A DNA stretch of 64,000 nt from Kallipyga gabonensis (GCF_001286805.1 NZ_CXYV01000002.1:310001-374000), one strand, 5' to 3'; numbered from the stretch's first letter, positions 9,098 through 17,260 are shown. Program-made: numbers and translations. Notes: generated by a model not told the origin, from the sequence alone.

Positions 9098-9106
9098 TGG
9101 TATAAT
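9098..9106 (+). promoter_or_regulatory. Extended -10 promoter for the secreted Cys/His protein
   Basis: TGG-TATAAT at 9098-9106 is an extended -10 element in AT-rich DNA; no good -35 is visible. The next gene starts at 9273, which leaves a leader of about 160 bases. Confidence 0.5.
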
Positions 9107-9158
9107 ATTTAATAAAGAAAACGTTTTTTACTTTCTTCTTAAGTGGCTTTTATCTTTG

Positions 9159-9167
9159 GAAAGGAGG
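9159..9167 (+). promoter_or_regulatory. Orphan Shine-Dalgarno, possible mRNA stabiliser
   Basis: GAAAGGAGG occurs 105 bases before the ATG at 9273 with no ATG, GTG or TTG in the usual window after it. Such orphan sequences (STAB-SD, known from cry3A in Bacillus thuringiensis) protect mRNA 5' ends by binding ribosomes. It could instead be a remnant of a lost gene start. Confidence 0.35.
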
Positions 9168-9272
9168 AATTAATCTATTTCATCAGCATTTAATCGCCAA
9201 GACCTACTTGATTAATTATCAGAAGGATAACCTATTCCAATTATCAAAGCAAAATCTGAAAGAAGGACTATT

Positions 9273-10106
9273 ATGAAAAAAATAATACATATCGTTTTCA
9301 CCTTCGTTTTAACTATGATATTAGTATTTATCGGTCCTAACGTATTAGCCAAGGATAATCAGATTACGCATAATGATATTCCTCTTATTCTAAACTCTAA
9401 CCAGATCAGTGCTGAAACTAAAGATTGGCTTCGTTGGTTTGATTCATTATCCGCTGAGGAGCAAAAATACATTAACTATAGACCACTTGAGTTAAATGGC
9501 TATTCTTATGAAAAAAATAGTACAAACCTTGATTCACTTTACCCCAGCTTATTTTTGCCCGATGAAACAGATAACTTAATTAACTCCCCTTTCCGTGTAT
9601 TCGGCGTTAATCCACAAGATCCGGGAAATAAAATATTACCCCTCTCAGGTTATGAATTGAAATATAATCCTGGATACTGGAATAAATACAATAATCGGGC
9701 AAATTGCTACACTTACGCTCTAAACTATATATCAGGCCAAAATCTTGCCACTCAACAACCAGGATACGCTTCTGGAAAAAAATATACATCATTAACTGGA
9801 AATGCAATAATAGAAGCCGCAAAACGTGATGTCCCCTATTTATCAAGTGTAAATGGGATTCGTCCTGCTTCAGAGAATCAGAAACCAGGAAAAAATGAAT
9901 ATAAGGTTGCGTTAGTAATTGGGAAACATGATTATCATTGGTATCGTCAGGACTCTGATGGATATTGGAGCCATAAAAGAGGATCTACTGCCATAACAAG
10001 AGTTGATGCGTCTGGCAAAACAATTATCAACCCTAGGAAAGCAAATCAAAATTATGGATCAGACAATTACGATAATTTCTACGGATTTTACTTAATTAAA
10101 CGATAA
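9273..10106 (+). CDS. Secreted protein with candidate Cys/His catalytic motifs
   Basis: A 277-residue, AT-rich gene. Residues 1-26 form a signal peptide (MKKIIH, hydrophobic core, VLA-K). The mature protein has an N-terminal helical segment (WLRWFDSLSAEEQ), then NCYTYALN (Cys145), a VALVIGKHDYHWYRQ segment (His219, His222), DSDGYWSHKRG (His234) and an INPR turn (Asn253) near the end. The order Cys, His, Asn/Asp resembles papain-like or NlpC-type cysteine peptidases, and I recall similar NCY-YALN plus YHWYR-DSDG-WSHK proteins in other Firmicutes, without an assigned function. The gene is present only in the second duplication unit and its base composition differs from its neighbours, which suggests insertion. 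It could also be a toxin or a binding protein. Confidence 0.55.
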   Translation: MKKIIHIVFTFVLTMILVFIGPNVLAKDNQITHNDIPLILNSNQISAETKDWLRWFDSLSAEEQKYINYRPLELNGYSYEKNSTNLDSLYPSLFLPDETDNLINSPFRVFGVNPQDPGNKILPLSGYELKYNPGYWNKYNNRANCYTYALNYISGQNLATQQPGYASGKKYTSLTGNAIIEAAKRDVPYLSSVNGIRPASENQKPGKNEYKVALVIGKHDYHWYRQDSDGYWSHKRGSTAITRVDASGKTIINPRKANQNYGSDNYDNFYGFYLIKR

Positions 10107-10148
10107 TAGACCCTTCTCTCCTTATGAACAATGAAAGCTGTGATTACC

Positions 10149-10739
10149 ATGAACAACAAGAATAGACGTCGTACTCTTGTGGGTATCCTGATCCTCATTG
10201 CCGTTGTCGCCTACTTTCACTTTTTCCGGCAGGACCCCATCAAGGGTCAGGATGTGACCACGGCCGCCCAATTCCTCCAATATTATGATCATAAGAGCGG
10301 AAAAAATATCAATTGGTCGAACTTTGACCACCTTCCCCATGAAAAGGAAAACGCCGAGGGCTATAATAATCATCCCTTGATCACCTACCAGTTAAAAGAC
10401 GGTTGTACACTGCATTTCAGTGGAGATTCCATGGACCAGCCTCCCCGGGATATTTCCCTCAACCTGGAAAAGGCCTCCATCCAGCCACAGGAAAAGGAGG
10501 GAAAAATCGAGCCCAAGTCCATCCAAACCAAGGAGGATGTCATTCGCTATCTAGGCCAGGTCGGCGGGGACCATGTCACCTGGTCGGACTTTGACCACCT
10601 TCCCCATGAGAAGGGAGGATCCGGACTTTATGTGGTCGTCTACACGCTCAAGGACGGCAGCAGGCTCGCTCTCAGTGGAACCGGCGAGGACCAAGCCCCT
10701 TGGTTTATCAATTTGTCCTTGACGTCGGATAAGAAGTAA
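10149..10739 (+). CDS. Single-pass protein with two FDHLPHE repeats (copy 2)
   Basis: A 196-residue paralogue of the 5386-5982 product. The basic N-terminus and membrane helix are nearly identical, and both W-S-[ND]-FDHLPHE motifs are retained. The segments after each motif are much changed (a Cys in LKDGCTLHF, different linkers and C-terminus). The start at 10149 aligns with copy 1; an in-frame ATG 18 bases upstream also exists and neither has a strong ribosome-binding site. Translation may thus be weaker than for copy 1. It is followed by a terminator like that of copy 1. Confidence 0.6.
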   Translation: MNNKNRRRTLVGILILIAVVAYFHFFRQDPIKGQDVTTAAQFLQYYDHKSGKNINWSNFDHLPHEKENAEGYNNHPLITYQLKDGCTLHFSGDSMDQPPRDISLNLEKASIQPQEKEGKIEPKSIQTKEDVIRYLGQVGGDHVTWSDFDHLPHEKGGSGLYVVVYTLKDGSRLALSGTGEDQAPWFINLSLTSDKK

Positions 10740-10760
10740 ACCCGTCGATAAACGGACCAA

Positions 10761-10797
10761 AATGCCCTCGGCCTTCCGGTTTCGGGGGCATTTTTTT
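10761..10797 (+). terminator. Rho-independent terminator after FDHLPHE copy 2
   Basis: AATGCCCTCGGCC and GGTTTCGGGGGCATT form a stem with a TTCC loop, followed by seven T. It separates the island from the ftcD leader. Confidence 0.85.
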
Positions 10798-10878
10798 GCA
10801 AAAAATGGCTGACCAACCCGCTTTTAGACGGTGGGTAGATTGCCCCCTGCTAGAGTGAGGATGAATGAGAATGAGAAA

Positions 10879-10893
10879 TGGGCCCAGGGCCCA
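10879..10893. promoter_or_regulatory. 15-bp dyad in the ftcD leader
   Basis: A perfect inverted repeat TGGGCCC-A-GGGCCCA lies 25 bases before the ftcD start, between an undetected promoter and the ribosome-binding site TAAGGAGGAACC. It is a candidate operator; the identical copy at 6109 came with the duplication. Confidence 0.4.
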
Positions 10894-10917
10894 AACTATA
10901 CCTTATAAGGAGGAACC

Positions 10918-11811
10918 ATGAAGCGTGTCATGTGCATCCCGAACTATTCCGAGGGTCGGGATCTGGAAAAAGTGGACAAGATTGTCGAGTGCTTCCGGGC
11001 CAAGGAAAATGTCAAACTGGTGGACTACCAGCCCGACAAGGACCACAACCGGACGGTCGTCGAGGTCATCGGGGACCCGGATGCGGTCATCGACTGCGTG
11101 ATCGAATCGGTCAAGGTGGCCCAGGAGGTCATCGACATGACCAAGCATGAGGGGGGCCATCCCCGGATGGGTGCGGTCGACGTCGTTCCCTTTATCCCCA
11201 TCACCGAAACCACCACCGAAGAATGCGTGGACTACGCCAACAAGGTGGGCAAGGCTATCGGCGACCTGGGCATCCCGGTCTACCTCTATGAGGATGCAGC
11301 GACATCCAAGTCCCGCAAGAACCTGGCCAAGGTCCGGAAGGGACAATATGAGGGCTTCTTTGAAAAGATCAAGGAAGACGGCTGGGAGCCGGACTATGGC
11401 CCCCATGAGATGAATGCCAAATCCGGCTGCACCGCTGTAGGTGCCCGCTTCCACCTGGTCGCCTTTAACGTCAACCTCAATACGGATAAGTTCGAGATTG
11501 CCGATGCTATCGCCCGCAAGGTTCGCCACATCGGCGGCGGCTTGGCCAAGGTCAAGGGAATCGGCCTCTCCTTGGAAGATAAGGGGATGGTCCAGGTCTC
11601 CATGAACCTGGTTGACTACCGGAAGTCCGCCATCTACCAGGCCCTGGAGATGATCAAGTATGAAGCCAAGCGCTATGGCGTGACCGTGGGCGAAACCGAA
11701 CTCATCGGCATGGTCCCCCTCCAGGCCCTGGTCGACACCGCTTCCTACTACCTCCAATGCCATGACCTCCGTGCCGACCAGGTCATCGAAACCCTCCTGA
11801 TCGAAGAATAG
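10918..11811 (+). CDS. ftcD: Glutamate formimidoyltransferase
   Basis: A 297-residue enzyme of the FtcD N-terminal (transferase) family. It moves the formimino group from N-formimino-L-glutamate to tetrahydrofolate, giving glutamate and 5-formimino-THF. The start MKRVMCIPNYSEG is typical, and HEGGHPRMGAVD (residues 77-88) carries the catalytic His81. The protein has the length of the separate bacterial transferase rather than the bifunctional mammalian enzyme, and the cyclodeaminase is encoded next door (11820). It has a strong ribosome-binding site (AAGGAGG). Its first codons were duplicated to 6148 in the island rearrangement, but this copy is complete. Confidence 0.95.
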   Translation: MKRVMCIPNYSEGRDLEKVDKIVECFRAKENVKLVDYQPDKDHNRTVVEVIGDPDAVIDCVIESVKVAQEVIDMTKHEGGHPRMGAVDVVPFIPITETTTEECVDYANKVGKAIGDLGIPVYLYEDAATSKSRKNLAKVRKGQYEGFFEKIKEDGWEPDYGPHEMNAKSGCTAVGARFHLVAFNVNLNTDKFEIADAIARKVRHIGGGLAKVKGIGLSLEDKGMVQVSMNLVDYRKSAIYQALEMIKYEAKRYGVTVGETELIGMVPLQALVDTASYYLQCHDLRADQVIETLLIEE

Positions 11812-11819
11812 GAGGGACC

Positions 11820-12449
11820 ATGGAACTGCGTCAACTGACCCTGACCGATTTCGTCCAGGAACTGGGCTCCAATTCCCCCGCCCCCGGTGGCGGGTCCGTG
11901 GCCGCCCTGGCCGCTGCCCAATCCGCCGCCCTCTTCGCCATGGTGGCTGAGCTCACCGCCCAGTCCCCCAAATACACCGACGTCAAAGAGGAGATGGAGA
12001 CCATGGCCCGCGAACTCCACGCCCTCCAGGACCACTTCCTGGAAGAAGTGGACAATGATGCCAACTCCTTCAACGGCGTCATGGCCGCCTTCCGCATGCC
12101 CAAGGGCACCGACAAAGAGAAACAGGCCCGCCGGGAAAAAATCCAGTCTGAATACAAAAACGCCGCCAACGTCCCCTATGGCGTAGGGACCAAGGCCGCC
12201 GAACTTACCAAATATGCCCCCATCCTCCTGGAAAAGGGGAATACCAACGCCATCACCGACCTGGGCCTCGGCGTCCACAACCTCCGCATGGCCGTGGTCG
12301 GCGCCTTCTATAACGTCAAGATCAACCTGGGTTCCATCAAAGATCAGGCTTACGTTGAAGAGAAAAAATCCTCCATGGCCACCATCCTGGCCAAGGTCGA
12401 GGAAGATACCCGCCCCATCATCCAGGCGGTAGAAGAAGCCATCGCCTAG
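11820..12449 (+). CDS. fchA: Formimidoyltetrahydrofolate cyclodeaminase
   Basis: A 209-residue protein of the FTCD_C/FchA family that converts 5-formimino-THF to 5,10-methenyl-THF and ammonia. The N-terminal APGGGSVAALAAAQ segment (about residues 21-34) is the family signature, and the remainder is predicted all-helical as expected. It starts 8 bases after ftcD with GGAGGGACC as ribosome-binding site, so the two are translated together. They feed the one-carbon pool during histidine fermentation. Confidence 0.95.
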   Translation: MELRQLTLTDFVQELGSNSPAPGGGSVAALAAAQSAALFAMVAELTAQSPKYTDVKEEMETMARELHALQDHFLEEVDNDANSFNGVMAAFRMPKGTDKEKQARREKIQSEYKNAANVPYGVGTKAAELTKYAPILLEKGNTNAITDLGLGVHNLRMAVVGAFYNVKINLGSIKDQAYVEEKKSSMATILAKVEEDTRPIIQAVEEAIA

Positions 12450-12534
12450 GCGATGGGAAGCCCGGAGCCGGGTGGCCCGGGAGCCCGGGGAAGCCCGAGG
12501 GATCTCAGAAAGCCGGGAAAGCCGGGAAAAACAA

Positions 12535-12581
12535 GAGCCCTGCCTCTATCGGAAATGTGCCGATAGGGGCAGGGCTTTTTT
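12535..12581 (+). terminator. Terminator of the ftcD-fchA operon
   Basis: GAGCCCTGCCTCTATCGG pairs with CCGATAGGGGCAGGGCTT and is followed by T residues. The 85 bases before it are GC-rich with repeated GCCCGGG words. Confidence 0.9.
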
Positions 12582-12728
12582 GGCGGAGCTCATCGAGGTG
12601 GGACGGCGGGGCTTCCGCATGGTCCCCCTAGAATCGAGATTTTGGTGAACTAGGGGGACTGGCGAATCCCCATTTCACTCGATTCACCTAAATGAGGGGG
12701 CTCCATATGGCTCCGCCACGCTTTAGCT
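12582..12728. other. Intergenic region with a solitary repeat relic
   Basis: No gene is seen. It contains imperfect inverted sequence (CCCCCTAG and CTAGGGGG) and one copy of the CACCTAAATGAGGGGGCTCC word, related to the array at 19.3 kb. Confidence 0.5.
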
Positions 12729-13790
12729 TCAAGATGTATAGGCGATGAGGTACTTATCTTTTAATGAGTTCAACATGCTATGCTTTATCATCCGCTCCTG
12801 CTGCATTCTTCCAACTACAATCCCAGGAGCGATTCCCTGGTCCTCGGCAAAATGCTTAACGCTTTGGGCAGAATAATCCCCTTGACTCTTGAAAGCTTCG
12901 AAAGCTTCTTCATTAATTAGGACATTACTAGCCCATTGATCTGCTGCTTTTTCATCCTCTTCCGATGTACCGTTAGCCAGGCCAGTATGTCCAAGAATGA
13001 TATGTCCAAGCTCATGGAAAAGGCTGAACCAGAAACGATCAGCATCCTTCCCTCTCGCCGTCAGGCCTACAACAATTTTATTTCCATCAATAAAGGAAGC
13101 TCCTTGCAAAAAGGATCCTTTCAAATGAGGAAGAAAAACGAGTGCAATTCCGCAGTCTGCAAGACATTCTTTCAATTGTGGGCAAAAGTCCTCCGGTGCA
13201 AGCAAGCTCATCTTCCGAATCTCTGGCACTGCAGTCTTCAAACCTTTGATGGTAATTGGATCTGTTGGGATCTGGCGCGCTTTGATCTTTACCTCTTGAG
13301 TCCATGCCATCAGTGCTAGATCGCTTTTCTGGGTGATCTTCAGCCTTCTACAGGCTATTCTTGTAATCTGATCTTTGCCAATGAGCGAAAGTCTGATAAC
13401 CTCAAAGAACTTTCTGAGATAAAATACTTTTTCATAAATATTTTTTGTCGCCGGGACCCATCCCTTATCTGCCATTTCTTTGTAAGGGAATTTCTTCGCT
13501 AGTTCAGCATCCTCATCCATGCTATTTTCAGCTTCCGCTTTTATCACCTTCTCCCTGAAAATAGCTTCCAGATTATTCCAAAACCGAGCCGGAATGCCCA
13601 GCACCATTTCCAATCTCACCGCAGTTTCCGGTGTTAACTGCACTTCGCCATTAATCAACCTGCTGATATGTTTCTCCGACATGTCCATCCTGGCGGCAAA
13701 CTCTTTCTGGCTCATTCCTCTATCATTCAATTGTTCCTTTATTGTCGCCCCGGGAGGCGTTGCAATATAAGTATGACTTCTCACCATCAT
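12729..13790 (-). CDS. higA: HigA-like antitoxin fused to an ImmA/IrrE peptidase domain
   Basis: A 353-residue protein. Residues 15-70 form an XRE-type helix-turn-helix of the HigA kind (MSQKEFAARMDMSEKHISRLING), and the C-terminal half has the zinc-peptidase motif HELGH (259-263) of the ImmA/IrrE family. This fusion architecture is known among HigA-type antitoxins. It should bind and repress its own promoter and neutralise the toxin encoded just upstream; the peptidase part may allow regulated release. Two ATGs (13790, 13787) follow GGAGG. The gene lies 26 bases after the toxin gene, in toxin-first order. Confidence 0.85.
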   Translation of the reverse strand: MMVRSHTYIATPPGATIKEQLNDRGMSQKEFAARMDMSEKHISRLINGEVQLTPETAVRLEMVLGIPARFWNNLEAIFREKVIKAEAENSMDEDAELAKKFPYKEMADKGWVPATKNIYEKVFYLRKFFEVIRLSLIGKDQITRIACRRLKITQKSDLALMAWTQEVKIKARQIPTDPITIKGLKTAVPEIRKMSLLAPEDFCPQLKECLADCGIALVFLPHLKGSFLQGASFIDGNKIVVGLTARGKDADRFWFSLFHELGHIILGHTGLANGTSEEDEKAADQWASNVLINEEAFEAFKSQGDYSAQSVKHFAEDQGIAPGIVVGRMQQERMIKHSMLNSLKDKYLIAYTS

Positions 13791-13816
13791 GCCACCTCCT
13801 TTTCCGGACTCTTCAT

Positions 13817-14113
13817 TCAGTGGTAATCAACAATCTCCAAGATATGGGCAATTTGAATTTTTTCATTAATCTTTTCAAAAACTAATCGATAGGGATGTAC
13901 CAAATCTACTGCATACTGACCCTTCCTATTTTGTGTTAAAGGATGGCATCGTCCAATTCGATACTCTATCATCATCTCAACGGAATCAGCTGCTGTGATT
14001 TCATCGATACGCTGATGGATCTTTCGGGCCATGTTTGTACCATAAGTTTTTTCCGCTAATTTGGCATCCGTACAAATCTTTTCAATCTTTTTGTATTTAT
14101 ACGTGATTACCAA
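13817..14113 (-). CDS. higB: HigB/RelE-type toxin
   Basis: A 98-residue basic protein of the RelE/ParE/HigB superfamily, probably a ribosome-dependent mRNA endonuclease. It has the typical KICTDAKLAEKTYG segment near the start, then GRCHPLTQNRKGQ and DLVHPYRLVFE in the C-terminal part, which carry the basic and aromatic residues of the active face. The TTG at 14113 is chosen as start because AAGGGG lies 8 bases before it; a TTG 18 bases further upstream is the alternative. Both operon operators and a near-consensus promoter lie directly upstream. Confidence 0.8.
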   Translation of the reverse strand: MVITYKYKKIEKICTDAKLAEKTYGTNMARKIHQRIDEITAADSVEMMIEYRIGRCHPLTQNRKGQYAVDLVHPYRLVFEKINEKIQIAHILEIVDYH

Positions 14114-14133
14114 ACCGTCACCCCTTTTCAAAG

Positions 14134-14207
14134 TTTACCTATAAGGTAAATTTAATATAACATGAAGAGGTGATTTCGTCAATTTCATAATTTACCCATG
14201 AGGTAAA
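14134..14207 (-). promoter_or_regulatory. higBA promoter flanked by two operator palindromes
   Basis: On the minus strand TTGACG (14177-14182) and TATATT (14154-14159) are 17 bases apart. Palindrome TTTACCT-ATA-AGGTAAA lies at 14134-14150 downstream of the -10, and TTTACCC-ATG-AGGTAAA at 14191-14207 upstream of the -35, with centres 57 bases apart. The layout fits autorepression by a dimeric HigA-type antitoxin, possibly with looping. Confidence 0.75.
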
Positions 14208-14308
14208 TTTTTGTCTTTTATTGTCCCAACTTTCCTCATAAAACAACGATTTCGCTTGCTGTGCAATGACACAGGACTGCCGCATGACACGAGTATGCCA
14301 CCCCACCC

Positions 14309-17260
14309 CTACAACCTTCCTCTCTCGAAAGCATCTCGGTTAGGGTCCAAGCCGGCCATGGCCCGGGCTCGGTAGGTGGGGAGGTCCTGGCTTTGGATGG
14401 CGGCCAGGGCGGGGTCGAGGGGGGAGGAGCCGGTGGTTTCCAGGATGTGTACCCAGGCAAAGGCCACAGTCCCGTCCGCCCGGGGGTCCTTAAGGGAGGC
14501 CCGGTTTTCGCCGGCCCGGCTGAGGAATTTGGCGGCAGCCTCCATATCCCCGGTATCGAAATAACAGAGGCCCAGGTAGGCTTCAAGGACCGGCCGCTTC
14601 CAGAAGGAGTCAAAGAGACCATAGAGCTGGTAGGCCATGGCAAATTCCTCACCGGCCAGGTCCACCTGACCTAAGGCATAGAGGGCCTTGCCCTTGTTGA
14701 TGTAGAAGACGGACATGGCGGATGAGGCCTTCTTCTCTTCAGACAAGCTGATGGCCCGGTCGTATTCGACCAAGGCCTCCTGATATTTGCCCTCCTGAAA
14801 GAGGATTTCGCCCAGGTAGTTGTGGGCGGCGGCAATGTTAACCGCATAACGGCTTTCCAGGAAATCTCGGTCTTGGAAAAGATGAATGGAGTCCTCCAGA
14901 TAGGATCGGGCTTGGGCATTATCTCCGACCATCATAAAATAAAGTCCCTGGAGGCGGAGGAGGATTCCCTCTTCCTCCTTATCTTTGAGGGATCGAGCCA
15001 AATCCAAGCCTTCCTTAATATATTTGTCCATTCCTTGGGCTTGATTGGTCTGGATGTGGTAGAAAATGACCTGTTTGTAGGATTCCAGAACAGAGACTTG
15101 GTCCCCCAACTCCTTAGCCAGGTCAATGACCCGCCGAATGTCTTTGATTCCCTCCTCATAGAGGCCATCGTGGATGAGATAACGTCCTTTAATATAGTAG
15201 AAAATCATGAGAAGGCGGTGGACTTCTTTTTCATCCGGGCCATGGAGGTTGGAGAACTGGGTTTCCAGGTGGTCAAAGGAGGACTTGGCCCGATCCCTGG
15301 GAATATAGACTCCCTCTCGGTCATCCTCTCTCTGGTTAGTGAGAACCGGAAAAAGTTCATGAGAAAAATTCAGATAGTAGTTCAGAGTCTCCAACTCATA
15401 CTCTAAACTCTTGAAAGGATCTTTTGCCCCGCGGAAGTGGTACACCAACTTGGAATAGGTGTAGCCCGTTCCCCCTTTTTCAATCCCTTCCTCCAGGATC
15501 TGTCCGATTCGCTGATGGATGGCCTGGCGTTTAGATGGAGATTGGTCCTGGTAGATGTACTCCCGAAGCTTGATATGGGTGAAGGCAATACCGACATCTT
15601 CCTGGTGGACCTTTTCCACCAAAAGGTTGGTTCTTTTTAATCCTTCCAACATCCCAATCAAATCCAGGTCGGATAAACCCGTCAGCTGGGAAAGGATGGA
15701 CAGGGGGGCTTCGTCATAAAAATAAGAAACCAGGTCGATAAGCTTTCTTTCTTGAGGGGAAAGAAAGGCAAAACGGGCACGAATGGCGTCCTTGATCTTG
15801 GGCGTCATGAAAGGGTCTTTATCCGGAGAGTTCATGACCTGGAGATACTCCGTTAAAAAGAAAGGTGACCCTTCCGTTTCCCAATAAATCCGGTCCATGA
15901 CCTTGTTGTCCACCTTCTTCCCCATCGCTTGTCGAACGAATTCCTCGGACTCTTTCCGGTTAAATCGTTTGAGCGTGATGGGGGTCAACTTTCCCGCATT
16001 AACCAGGCTGGAAGTCATATCCAGCAGGTCCTGACGAAAGGCGGGCCGGGAAAGAAGGAGAAAGAGGACTCGTGGATTGGCCCGGAGGATGGTGGCTGTC
16101 AGGACCTGGACGGAGAGGTCGTCCATCCAGTGAAGATCATCGAAGACAACCAGGAGAGGAGACTTCTGGGTGATTTGATCCAGGGCAAGGAGGATGGTTC
16201 GGGAAAGGTCGCCTGACGAGTTTTCCAATCGGGCATCCTGGATTAAATTCTTCCAGGCCGTGGTCTTTTCCTCCCCCTGGCTGGAAAGAAGATCTTCGAG
16301 ACGTCCTAAAAAAACCTCCATGGGGCGTAGGGAAAAATGCGTTTCTGCCTGGTAGGCAACGACTTCCATCGTCTGAACCCCTTGGGGGAGGTCCTCCATG
16401 GCCCGGCGGATGAGGGCCGTCTTGCCGACGCCTGCCTCCCCTTCCAAGAGGATAGATCGCCCCTTCCCCCGCCCCTTGGCCAGGGCTTGGATGGCCCCGC
16501 CAACTTGAGCAAGCTCCGGGAAGCGTCCATAGAAGAATTCCTCCTTTTCTTCTTGGGGCAGGTGAACCTGGGCAACAGCCTCCTCATAGAGGGCTCGGGT
16601 ATCATTGTCCGGGCTGATGCCCAATTCATCCCGGAGGAGTTTCTTAACGTTATAATAAGCTTCGATAACCTTCCCCCTCCGTCCCGTTTTCGCATAAAAG
16701 GTCATCAGAAGACGAACATTGCGTTCATCAAATTCATCCATCTCCACCAGGGTATGGAGAGGCTTTTCCACCCGGTCAAAATGGCCCTTGTCAATGGCTT
16801 CGGACAGGACCCGATAGGCGTTGGCGATATATTTTTCCTGATAGAAAGCCCGCATTTTCATGGTCCAAAACTCATATTCTTCGCTATCTTTAATGTAGAA
16901 GCCATCTAAAAAATCGCCCCCATAGAGGGTCAGGTTGTCCACGGGGTTGTCCGCAAATTTGAGGGCATCACAGAAAATGTCCTGGTTCCAATCCAGGCAA
17001 AGGAGGGATTTTTTGGGTGAATCAATGAATTCCGCCCCCAGGCTTTTTTTCGCCTGGTAGATGGCATTACGAAGGTTCTTTTTGGCGATGCGTTCGTCTT
17101 CCTCCGGCCAAAGAAGTCCGGCGATTTCATCCCGTCCCACCACCGGCTTGACGGCTAAATAGTAGAGCATTGCATTGATTTTCGCGTAGGGAAAGTAGAC
17201 TTCTTTCCCATCCAGTTGAACCTTGGGCATGCCGAAAAGGGTGATTTCCAGTCGGGCCAT
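14309..17260 (-). CDS. SARP/BTAD-type regulator with AAA ATPase and TPR domains
   Basis: A 983-residue transcription activator. Residues 1-95 are an OmpR-like winged helix, about 96-240 a bacterial transcriptional activation domain, then an AAA/STAND ATPase with Walker A GEAGVGKT (274-281) and Walker B VVFDDLHWMD (about 365). The C-terminal half consists of TPR-like helical pairs. It resembles SARP/MalT-type regulators that sense a ligand through the ATPase-TPR part. It is divergent from hutH, with a 317-bp shared regulatory region, so histidine ammonia-lyase is its most likely target. The ribosome-binding site AAAGGAG lies before the ATG. Confidence 0.8.
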   Translation of the reverse strand: MARLEITLFGMPKVQLDGKEVYFPYAKINAMLYYLAVKPVVGRDEIAGLLWPEEDERIAKKNLRNAIYQAKKSLGAEFIDSPKKSLLCLDWNQDIFCDALKFADNPVDNLTLYGGDFLDGFYIKDSEEYEFWTMKMRAFYQEKYIANAYRVLSEAIDKGHFDRVEKPLHTLVEMDEFDERNVRLLMTFYAKTGRRGKVIEAYYNVKKLLRDELGISPDNDTRALYEEAVAQVHLPQEEKEEFFYGRFPELAQVGGAIQALAKGRGKGRSILLEGEAGVGKTALIRRAMEDLPQGVQTMEVVAYQAETHFSLRPMEVFLGRLEDLLSSQGEEKTTAWKNLIQDARLENSSGDLSRTILLALDQITQKSPLLVVFDDLHWMDDLSVQVLTATILRANPRVLFLLLSRPAFRQDLLDMTSSLVNAGKLTPITLKRFNRKESEEFVRQAMGKKVDNKVMDRIYWETEGSPFFLTEYLQVMNSPDKDPFMTPKIKDAIRARFAFLSPQERKLIDLVSYFYDEAPLSILSQLTGLSDLDLIGMLEGLKRTNLLVEKVHQEDVGIAFTHIKLREYIYQDQSPSKRQAIHQRIGQILEEGIEKGGTGYTYSKLVYHFRGAKDPFKSLEYELETLNYYLNFSHELFPVLTNQREDDREGVYIPRDRAKSSFDHLETQFSNLHGPDEKEVHRLLMIFYYIKGRYLIHDGLYEEGIKDIRRVIDLAKELGDQVSVLESYKQVIFYHIQTNQAQGMDKYIKEGLDLARSLKDKEEEGILLRLQGLYFMMVGDNAQARSYLEDSIHLFQDRDFLESRYAVNIAAAHNYLGEILFQEGKYQEALVEYDRAISLSEEKKASSAMSVFYINKGKALYALGQVDLAGEEFAMAYQLYGLFDSFWKRPVLEAYLGLCYFDTGDMEAAAKFLSRAGENRASLKDPRADGTVAFAWVHILETTGSSPLDPALAAIQSQDLPTYRARAMAGLDPNRDAFERGRL

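Larger units (their letters stand above)
6169..10938 (+). repeat. Tandem duplication, unit 2
   Basis: Second copy of the 2476-6168 unit. It contains the broken permease, an intact ATPase, the second FDHLPHE gene, a terminator and the functional ftcD leader. An additional stretch of about 1.08 kb (9066-10140), absent from unit 1, holds an AT-rich secreted protein gene. Similarity to unit 1 is uneven: near identity in the permease end and the ATPase, but strong divergence in the FDHLPHE gene. Confidence 0.85.

Noticed and set aside
9159-9272. A small gene starting after GAAAGGAGG at 9159
   Set aside because: No ATG, GTG or TTG lies at 5-12 bases and the following frames are short; treated as an orphan ribosome site.
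2094-10739. Lantibiotic biosynthesis cluster
   Set aside because: There is an ABC-2 transporter and secreted proteins, but no LanB/LanC/LanM-type modification enzyme and no typical precursor peptide.
1629-10797. Insertion sequence or transposon carrying the island
   Set aside because: No transposase, integrase or terminal inverted repeats were seen; the direct repeat of the ftcD leader is explained by the tandem duplication.
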